Positions 56,996 through 64,000 of a DNA stretch of 64,000 bases are shown one piece after another. Both the position numbers and the translations under genes were made by a program. Every line of letters begins with the position of its first letter. The stretch's first letter is position 1. Below the pieces are notes generated by a model, which was not told where the DNA came from, did not search any database, and was given only the letters and a program-made list of their open reading frames with translations. The DNA is from Diadophis punctatus similis (taxonomy: Eukaryota > Chordata > Lepidosauria > Squamata > Dipsadidae), in NCBI GenBank assembly GCA_023053685.1, contig JALIGW010000025.1, forward strand, positions 8,651,453 to 8,715,452. Reading direction: 5' to 3'.

Positions 56996-57487
56996 TGGTC
57001 TGAGCACTCGTAGAACCTCCTTCAAGACAGCCTGGGGGCTTTTCACAGAGCAAAGCACCAGCGTGCAAACCACCACATCCATAGAGTTGTCCGACACTGA
57101 AGACATGTTCTCGGCGGAGGCAACTACAAAATTCTCGTACTGGAGCTGCGTGTTCTGAGCCATGCTCTCCAGGAGGAAATGTTGAAAGTTGGGATTGTAG
57201 TCCACGCAGGTCACGCGAGAGTTGGGGGGATAAAACTGAAAGTTGGTGCCGGTGCCCACGCCAATCTCTAGCAGGTGGAGTTTTCCCGAGGCGTCGGCGA
57301 AGTCCTGCATGTTCTTGAACAACGTCTCCTTTTCCTTGTGCAGTTTTTCATTGTAGCTTTTGCTCATCTTCTTCATGAAAAATGGGAAAGTTTTTTTACA
57401 AATAGGATCCCATAAGCCCAAACAGGCAAGCACATAGATGGGCAGGGTGAGGATTTTCATGCATTGTTGGAAGATGAAAACCAGCAT
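56996..57487 (-). CDS. METTL7A-like: METTL7A/TMT1-like methyltransferase copy D, exon 1
   Basis: Residues 1-164: anchor MLVFIFQQCMKILTLPIYV, motif I LLEIGVGTGTNF, CVDYNPNF, TLVLCSVKSPQAVLKEVLRVLRP, then GTAAGT. The spliced product with 50815-51051 is 242 aa. It is the only copy with G-x-G-T-G in motif I; A, B and C have Pro in place of Thr. The canonical Class I methyltransferase loop favours small residues and human METTL7A has CGTG (from memory), so D looks the most ancestral at the cofactor site. It also differs at MSKSYNEKL and QNTQLQY. Probably functional. Confidence 0.9.
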
Positions 57488-57540
57488 CGTCGCCAGACTA
57501 GGAAAAGAAACCCTTTCTGCTTGACTCCTTCAATGATTTG

Positions 57541-57549
57541 CTTTAAATA
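57541..57549 (-). promoter_or_regulatory. TATA-like box of copy D
   Basis: TATTTAAAG, 54 bp upstream of the exon 1 ATG, in the conserved context. Confidence 0.5.
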
Positions 57550-57879
57550 CTTCCTGCTACTTCCTGTTTCTTTAAATGACGTTTCGTAAGCAAACCGTCT
57601 ACGTCCAGTCACCAGTTTGGATCTGTTCCAGTTCTTCCTTAAAGCGGCAGCGACTCTTTCAGTCACTTTAAAAAAACCTTTTAGCTATACAATTTGGGAT
57701 GAACACCCTTTGAATGGTGTGGGAGTAGGAATGGATTTCCAGAGAAAAAATTGCAGGCAACAGGAACCAGCAGCACTACTCAGGTAACCCTGAGGACACA
57801 GATAAGTGTCCAAGTGCTTCAACTGACCCTCAGATGCAGATTACCAGATGTCTGCAAGGAATATAAATCCTTCCATTCC

Positions 57880-58010
57880 CCACTATCCTGTCAGAGCTGA
57901 AGAAGCTTCTTGGATGAAATGTGAAACATCTTCAAACAAAAAACAAAGTCCAGTTGCATCCTGAAAAATCACCTTTGGGACTTTCAGTCACTTTTTGAAA
58001 AATAAATAAA
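57880..58010. repeat. Penelope-like 3' tail upstream of copy D
   Basis: GAGCTGAAGAAGCTTCTTGG and GAAATGTGAAACATCTTC; mirror of the block upstream of copy C. Confidence 0.7.
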
Positions 58011-59006
58011 GACCCAGTGGGTGTTGTAATTTACAACATTTGAATTTGATTTAAAATGCAGATTGTTCCCATGGAATCGTAGGGCTGGAAGGGACCTTAG
58101 AGCTCTTCTAGTTCAACCTCCCATTTTAAACTGGCTCAGGTAATAAATTGCCTTCCAAATTGTCTACAGCGTTGGCAGAGTTTAAATAAATCCACAAAAG
58201 ACATTTTTCATATGTTTCTTTAATATGTCTGTTTCTGAGGAAATATCAGGGATTATGTGTTTAGGAAAAGAAATTAGACATCTTTGCTTGGAATTGGGAA
58301 AAAAATGAAACTTTGATTTTAGGTTTTGATGATTAGAATTAGAATGATTTTGTTGTGCTAGAAACAGCTTCAAATGTTTGGAAATGTAAAGCAAAAAGTT
58401 GAGGTCATCATTCTTTTTGTGTGTGTGTGTAGTTTACTGCTCTGAAAAAAGTCAGAAGTCACTTTTTTTCCTAGCTTTCTCTCTGCACACTTATTTCCCT
58501 TAACTTTCTAACTTTTGTTTCTTTTTTGTATTTTTATTTTATAATAAATTTTAATAGCATAAAAATCCACATCAAATAGAAAAAAATTAGGTCTCTTTAA
58601 CATCAATAACTCTCCAAAGTCTTATTGCAGATTTTTTTGAGAAACAACTGATAGCGGAAACATTTCAAAATTAAGGAAGCTGGAGCTGTGCCCAAAAATA
58701 CAATGACAATATTTTCTTATAAAAAAATAAAGGACAAACCTAAAAAATGGACAAATCAGAAACAGATTCAGAAGTGTGTGTGTTTGTGTGTGTTGTGTGC
58801 ATGTGCATTGAAAACTTAGCTTTACAAAGGAAAATTCTAGAGCAAAATCAAGAAAATTAATAATTAAATAAAGTTAAAAGACAGCTCTATGAAATAAGGA
58901 CTGTCTTTTATAATAAAGGCTATATGGTCCTTGTAAAAGTAATTTTGAAAATATGTACCCTACTTTGGGATGGAGAAACTGGGAAAAGGAGGTGTGATGG
59001 TACAGA

Positions 59007-59950
59007 TAAGAGTTGCACCTTACTTCCACCCTTCAAAAAAATCTTGACCATGTATCACAATCGTCTGATAACTGGCAACTGCAAATCTCAACAAACAAAT
59101 GCTCTGTCTTACACATTGGCAAAAAGAATCCAAACATAAAATATAAACTTGGAGGACACAACCTTGTAGACAACCCTCACTCTGTTAAAGACCTCGGAGT
59201 ACTCATATCTAATGACCTAAGTGCCAGAGCCCATTGTAACAACATTGCCCAAAAGGCACTAAGAGTTCTCAACCTAATCTTGTGTAGCTTCTTCTCTGGC
59301 AATATTACTCTGCAAACCAGAGCATACAAAACATTTGCCAGACCAATTCTCGAATACAGCTCACCTGTCTGGAACCCGCACTACATATCGGACATAAATA
59401 CAATTGAGAGAGTCCAGAAATACTTCACAAGAAGAGTCCTCCACTCTTCTACTCGCAACAGAATTCCTTACTCCACCAGACTTGAAATTTTAGGCTTAGA
59501 CAACTTAGAGCTACATCGCCTTCGATCTGATCTAAATGTAATTCATAAAATCATCTGCCACAATGTCCTACCTGTCAATGAATACTTCAGCTTCAACCAC
59601 AACAATACAAGAGCACAAAATAGATTCAAACTCAATGTAAACCGCTCGAAACTCGACTGGAGAAAATGCAACTTCAGCAACAGAGTAATCAGTGCCTGGA
59701 ATGCACTACCTGACTCTGTGGTTTCTTCCCCAAACCCCAAAAACGTTAACCTTAGACTGTCTACAGTTGACCTCACCCCATTCCTAAGAGGTCTGTAAGG
59801 GGCGTGCATAAGCGCACCATCGTGCCTACCGTCCCTGTCCTTCTGTCCTATTGTCTAATTTTTACCTATACATACTTTGCTTTTGTTTATGTATATATCA
59901 TACCTATTATCTTGTACACGTGTTGACAAAATAAATAAAGAAAAAAGAAA
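59007..59950 (+). mobile_element. Non-LTR LINE 3' fragment, right arm only
   Basis: Inserted between ACAGATAAGAGTT and AAGATTTTTTT; the left arm reads straight across (about 32685-32715). It ends AAAATAAATAAAG with an A-rich tail. It carries the RT C-terminal frame at 59013-59798. Confidence 0.82.
59013..59798 (+). pseudogene. Non-LTR RT C-terminal fragment
   Basis: A 261-aa open frame with SDNWQLQISTNKCSVLHIG, VKDLGVLISNDLSARAHCNN, RAYKTFARPILEYSSPVWNP, DINTIERVQKYFTRRVL and VISAWNALPDSVVSSP. This is the thumb and C-terminal part of a jockey/CR1-superclade RT, different from the 40089 RT. No YxDD or endonuclease remains because of 5' truncation. The frame is intact, so the insertion is fairly recent. 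Confidence 0.8.
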
Positions 59951-59997
59951 GAAAATAAGATTTTTTTAAAAAAAATTGGACTAATTCATGTATCTAG

Positions 59998-60337
59998 GCA
60001 CGTGATGGCGAACCTATGGCACGCACGCCAGCCAGCTGATATTTGGCTCATGTGGAGGCTCTGGGAGGGCATTTTCGTCCTCCGGGGGCAGGGTAGGGCG
60101 TTTTCACCCTCCCCAGGTTCCAGGGAAGCCTCTGGAGCCTGGGGAGGGCAAAAAATGGGCCTACTGGGCCAACCGGAAGTCGGGAAGCGGGGCAACGCAG
60201 GGGGGGTCGCACGTGCATGCGCAGGGGTGTGGGGTGTGGGGTGTGATATTGAATTGTGGGTGTGGTGGGCACACGCACGCCATAGCACGTGCGCACGTAT
60301 GCTTTTGGCACCCAAGGAAAAAAAGGTTCTCCATCAC
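59998..60337. mobile_element. hAT element, CAGTGATGGC family (right arm), interrupted
   Basis: Mirror of 32224-32648. One end reads CACGTGATGGCGAACC. The sequence runs to TTCTCCATCAC at 60337, where the CISD2-carrying element is inserted, and the last bases (TCCATCACTGATCTAGG) resume at 61590. Confidence 0.85.
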
Positions 60338-61082
60338 TAAGGTGACCAGATTTTTTTTTAAAAGTGGGACACCATTGACGGGGGGTGGGTTTCTAGGGGA
60401 GCCGCCATTTGAGTTTTGCCCTCTGCGCATGCGCAGAATGCTGTGCGCATGCGCAGAGGGCAAAAGAACGCAAATGTCGGCGTCCAGGTGGGTGGGGGGG
60501 AGGCGGGAGGCCTTTCCTCGCCTCCCGCCTCCCCTTCGGGAGCCGGCAGTGGCTTGGGCTGGCTGGCTGGCAAGTGAGCGAGCAGGGCTGGCTTGGGAAG
60601 GGGAGCAGCCCGGAGATGGTGCTCCAACCCAGCGTCTCTTGGCTCTCCTGCTCCCCCTCCGCCAGCGCTGGGCTGCTGGAGTGACAGTGGGAGAAAGGAG
60701 ATCAGGATATCAGGATGTTATATATATATGCTTGACAAATAAAACAAATTTAAAAAAAAACCATGATGCTGCGTGCAGGTCTCGGAGGCAGCCTCAAGTG
60801 TGGGGGAAACTGGGAACTGTAGTCCAAGGCAGCTACAGGGCGCAGGCGCAGGCGGCTGCCTGACTCGGTCCCCATTGAATCCGACGGAGTGGATTTCCGA
60901 ACTGACTTTCTGCAAGTTCCCATTCGCTGACTTAAGCCAAGCGGAGAGCGAATGCGGGGTTGGCGAGAAACTGGGACCTTCCTTTATATGTCAGGCTTGT
61001 CCAAAGGGGGGTGGGTTTCTCGTCATACACACACACACAACCGTGCCCTCCTTTCCCAAACAGCCCTGCGCTGCCCCCTAAC

Positions 61083-61185
61083 CTGTGAGTCTCAGGAAGC
61101 CGCCGACACTCTCCGGCAGCGGCAGGCGCTTGAGGTAAGCAGGCAGCTGCACTTTGACGATGCGGACCAAGCTATCCAGCACCAT
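61083..61185 (-). pseudogene. CISD2: Captured first coding exon of CISD2
   Basis: From ATG at 61185 the minus strand reads MVLDSLVRIVKVQLPAYLKR then LPLPESVGGFLRLT, plus one base of the next codon, before GTTAGG. CISD2 encodes an ER/mitochondrial outer-membrane 2Fe-2S protein. The exon length (103 coding nt) equals the first coding exon of human CISD2 as I recall it (splice site c.103+1), and the residues match almost throughout. The frame is intact and the donor present. GC-rich DNA upstream (61186-61440) may be its promoter, and 60780-61082 may be intron 1. The transmembrane and CDGSH parts are absent, so it cannot make CISD2 by itself. Confidence 0.9.
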
Positions 61186-61445
61186 GGCGCTGGGCGAGGG
61201 TTCTGCGGGGTGGGGCGAGGCTGGACGCTGCTGGGCTACCTCCGGCTCGCGCGCCGGACTTTCATGCCACCCTCGGACTTTGCCCTTCTTTCCCCGCACA
61301 GGAGCAGTGGCTCTCCCGGCCACGGAGCATGCGCGTCAACATGGGGGGAGGAGCCTACCAAGGAAGGAGGGCGGCGCCGAACGAGAAAGCTGGGGCTGGA
61401 TGGGTCACCGCCTGCCCAGCGCAACTTTTCCCAGAGGCTTTTGAG

Positions 61446-61589
61446 TAAGGTGACCAGACGTCCCGCTGTTTCTTTTCAAAATGGCATTCTTTCCAAAAAA
61501 GCGTGACTTTTTGGAAACAATGCGGGACGCGGGACACATGCTTGAAAAGCGTGTCTGTCCTGCCAAAAGCGGGACGTCTGGTCACCTTA
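61446..61589. mobile_element. 144-bp MITE with TAAGGTGACCAGACGTCCCGC ends
   Basis: Perfect inverted termini of 21 bp with a short interior (TTTTTGGAAACAATGCGGGA). Its inner flank (TTTTGAG) does not match its outer flank (TCCATCAC), so it did not insert here alone; it forms the right end of the composite. Confidence 0.85.
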
Positions 61590-61734
61590 TCCATCACTGA
61601 TCTAGGCATTCCGTTAATTATTTCATTATGAAAATTTGTTGTCTAGAATAATTTAAGAAAAATAAATGGCAAAGTGGAATCGGAGAAGTTGTTTGATGAA
61701 GCCAGAGAGGTACTCTAGTTTCAGAACAGAACAA

Positions 61735-62050
61735 AATAACAGTTGAAAGGTACCTTGGAGGTCTTCTAGTCCAACCCCTGCTCAAGCATGAAACCCTATA
61801 CCATTTCAGACAGATGGTTGTCCAATTTCTTTTTCAAAGATTTTAAATCTCTGTTGCAGCACCCCTAACTTCTGGAGGCAAGTCATTCCACTGATTAATT
61901 GTTCTCACTGTCAGGGAATTTCTCCTTAGTTCAAGGTTGCTTCTCTCCTTGATTAGTTTCCATCCATTGCTTCTTGTTCTGCCTTCAGGTGCTTTGGAAA
62001 ATAGGTTGACTCCATCTTCTTTGTGACAGCCCCTTAGACATTGGTTTCCT
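61735..62050 (-). mobile_element. CR1/L2-like LINE 3' end (right arm)
   Basis: Mirror of 31740-32110: GGAGGTCTTCTAGTCCAACC to CTCCTTGATTAGTTTCCATC. Confidence 0.7.
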
Positions 62051-62089
62051 TAGTAGTTCTACCATCCTTCAGATGCTCTTCATAAATGC

Positions 62090-62410
62090 ATGGCACAACA
62101 TAGGAGAACAAACCCATCAGGACTAGATTCAGCAGTCCATCTTCATTTAAAAGACAAAGGCCACTCTTTTGAAGGCAGCAAAGTCCACATTTTGGACAGA
62201 GAGGACCCCTGGTTTGAGGCCATCTATGTCAAAATTGAACAGCCCTCTCTCAACAGAGGGGGAGGGATACGACATCATTTATCTCCAATCTACAACACAA
62301 TCCTTTCAACAGTTCCAAGAAGGCTCCACACCAATTTGCACCACTCAGGTAACCCTGATGACACAGATAAACCACCAGGTGACCTTAATGATCTGCTAAA
62401 AGAATGCAAA
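62090..62410 (+). pseudogene. Penelope-like endonuclease fragment (right arm edge)
   Basis: Same strings as 31417-31731 (SKVHILDRED, LNRGGGIRHHLSPIYN) with a 21-bp in-frame deletion after the WFE position. After 62318 it continues with LHTNLHHSGNPDDTDKPPGD, which the left copy lacks, so this copy keeps more of the element. Confidence 0.75.
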
Positions 62411-62439
62411 TGACCAGCTGCCTGCAAGGAGTATAAATC

Positions 62440-62560
62440 CTTCCATTCCCCACCATCCAGTCAGAGCTGAAGAAGCTTCTTGTATAAGAAGTGAAATGTC
62501 TTCAAAGAAAAAACAGAGAGTCCAGTTGCCTCTTGAAAAAGCACCTTTGGGTCAGACTGT
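62440..62560 (+). repeat. Penelope-like 3' tail
   Basis: CAGAGCTGAAGAAGCTTCTTG then GTGAAATGTCTTCAAAG, in line with the endonuclease fragment just upstream. This links the tails upstream of copies B, C and D to Penelope elements. Confidence 0.7.
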
Positions 62561-63067
62561 CAAAGTGTTCTTCAGCCAGTCACCATATAATCTATGCCAA
62601 GGGATGTTGGGTGAATAAAACAGGATGGAGGGGAACCGATTGATCCCTAGACAATTTGCCACCCTAGGCAGGAAGCCACTCCTATTCCATTCCTGACAGA
62701 GAGCCTTCCGGTCGGTCCAACAAAGCAGAATCCTCCATGTCCCCGGCCTAGACAGTTTCTTTCATTACTAAACAGCTTTTTACCATTTACCATTAGGATG
62801 TTTTCCTAATGTCAATCCAAAATCTACTTCCTTATAAATTAAACCAATTGTTTGTTCCTTCTGGGACAATTCTCAACATTTCTATCCTACTATGTGGCAG
62901 TCCTTTGGAGACCAGGGGACAATATCAATATCACTCTATTTTAGGACAACTGTGACATAGTTGTACTTGCTTACCTATATTTTCCGAATAATCAATGGCT
63001 GGATTTGGATTTGGATTTGGAACCATAGCTTCCAAAACTACTTAAAAATGGATATTATTTTCCTGGA
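62561..63067. other. No gene recognised
   Basis: Unique-looking sequence beyond the duplication. No repeat family or coding frame is evident. Confidence 0.4.
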
Positions 63068-63125
63068 TTATTTATTTATTTATTTATTTTGCTCCCGAGG
63101 GACTCAGGGCGGTGTACAACATGTA
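63068..63125 (-). mobile_element. CR1/L2-like LINE 3' tail
   Basis: (TTTA)n followed by CTCCCGAGGGACTCAGGGCGG and TGTACAAC. A very short 5'-truncated copy. Confidence 0.78.
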
Positions 63126-63164
63126 AACAACATTAAAATTCATACACAAACACATATATATGTC

Positions 63165-63292
<128 letters not shown>

Positions 63293-63479
63293 AGGAGAGT
63301 GATTGAGATTCTGGACTAGGAGCAGAGAGTCTAATCCTCCATTGGACAAAGATGCTGGGTGGTTGTCTTTGAGCCAGTCATACTCTCTCAGCCCTAACAA
63401 ATATCTATCAACCTATTTTTATCTATTTGTTAGATTTTTATCCCACCTTTATTATCTTTTATAAATAACTCAAGTGATG

Positions 63480-63650
63480 AACATAATGCTTTTTTCTACT
63501 TTCCTCATAACAACAACCCTGTGAGGTGAGTTGGGCTGAGAAAGACTGGCCCAAGGTCACTCAGCTGGCTTTAATGGCTCAGGTGGGACTAGAATTCACC
63601 ATCTCCTGGATTCTAGGCCAGCACCTTAATCACTACACCAACTGGATAAG
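63480..63650 (+). mobile_element. MIR/CORE-like SINE fragment
   Basis: AACAACCCTGTGAGGTGAGTT, GACTGGCCCAAGGTCACTCAG and TTAATCACTACACCAACTGG are the ordered landmarks of a tRNA-derived CORE-type SINE common in amniotes. Confidence 0.65.
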
Positions 63651-64000
63651 CATGGTAGATTATGGCCTAAATTTTTTAATAAAGAGGTGTTCATCCTGAA
63701 GTGGTTTAATTGGTAGTATTTTATTTTGACTGCTGCTGCTATTGCTGTTGCTATATATGTATATTCTAGTATATTAATGGATAAGCTTGGAAATCACTAC
63801 CAGAGAAGAAAGGAAGCCGTGTTTTCATAATCACACAGTTTAGTATTCTTGTCATCAGGTCACCTTATTATCATTTTTTTAAAAAATGAGCCCCAGTTGC
63901 CTTAAAATAATAAAGTTTGGGGTGAACCTAAATTGAGTGAATTGTACCTAAAACAATTTAGTCCCACTGGACTAAATGTGAACACGATTAAAAAAATCTT
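63651..64000. other. No gene recognised
   Basis: AT-rich sequence to the window end with no clear feature. Confidence 0.4.

Larger units (their letters stand above)
60338..61589. mobile_element. hAT-type composite element carrying CISD2 exon 1
   Basis: Both ends are TAAGGTGACCAGA in inverted orientation. The exact 8-bp target duplication TCCATCAC lies at 60330-60337 and 61590-61597. The left arm has the empty site, which proves insertion of a 1252-bp unit. Its right end is a complete 144-bp MITE with the same terminus, and its left end has only one terminus. The GC-rich cargo between them includes an inverted CTCTGCGCATGCGCAG repeat (about 60421-60459) and the CISD2 exon. No transposase is encoded, so movement would need a hAT enzyme in trans. 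Confidence 0.9.
49344..62318. repeat. Right arm of giant inverted duplication
   Basis: Mirror of 31491-43534, carrying METTL7A copy D. Segments private to this arm are the RT-coding part of the RTE LINE (about 52663-54530), a LINE at 59007-59950, and the CISD2-carrying element at 60338-61589. The outer edge lies in the Penelope fragment near 62318. Confidence 0.9.

Noticed and set aside
60780..61440. A resident CISD2 gene
   Set aside because: Only the first coding exon is visible and it lies inside an element with an exact target duplication; the mirror arm lacks the whole block. I call it a captured fragment.

Overview
This window is vertebrate nuclear DNA, most likely from a snake or a close squamate relative. 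The genes have introns with canonical GT/AG sites. The repeats have a squamate flavour: L1 with a G-rich 3' end, a CR1/L2-like LINE with a 3' end around CTCCCGAGGGACTCAGGGCGGC, RTE, Penelope, DIRS, Copia and Gypsy pieces, many small hAT elements, and a LINE with an AATAG tail. The organism call rests on repeat style and remembered families, not on a search.

The only resident host gene family I recognise is a methyltransferase of the METTL7A/TMT1 type, present four times. Each copy has two coding exons (492 nt and 237 nt, phase-0 junction, 242 aa when spliced). Copy A (minus, 1514-4473), copy C (plus, 34209-42072) and copy D (minus, 50815-57487) have open exons and intact splice sites. Copy B (minus, 19095-23133) has lost about 75 bp, including the exon 1 splice donor, and is probably a pseudogene. 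Copies C and D lie tail to tail in the arms of a very large inverted duplication (left arm 31491-43534, right arm 49344-62318). A 5.8-kb spacer between the arms carries a decayed DIRS tyrosine recombinase and a solo Copia-type LTR. Shared and private insertions give a relative order: A branches off, then D, and B and C are closest.

Layout. 0-5 kb: copy A with an intronic hAT element. 5-13.6 kb: Copia remnant, then an L1 interrupted by a hAT element, itself interrupted by a minus-strand provirus with two LTRs; target-site duplications are visible at both nested levels. 13.7-18.9 kb: two tandem L1-like elements that have ORF1 but no ORF2 (half-LINEs). 18.9-23.7 kb: broken copy B. 23.7-31 kb: L1 and Gypsy remnants, GC-rich DNA with two fold-back copies of a MAP4K2-like first exon, and a GGAA/GAAA tract of about 590 bp. 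31.5-62.3 kb: the inverted duplication. 60.3-61.6 kb, inside the right arm: a 1.25-kb hAT-type composite element, bounded by an 8-bp target duplication, that carries the first coding exon of CISD2 with its splice donor. 62.3-64 kb: repeats only.

The most unusual feature is transposon-associated capture of host first exons (CISD2, and MAP4K2 twice) around a recently rearranged methyltransferase cluster. Identities were judged by eye and no alignment program or database was used.
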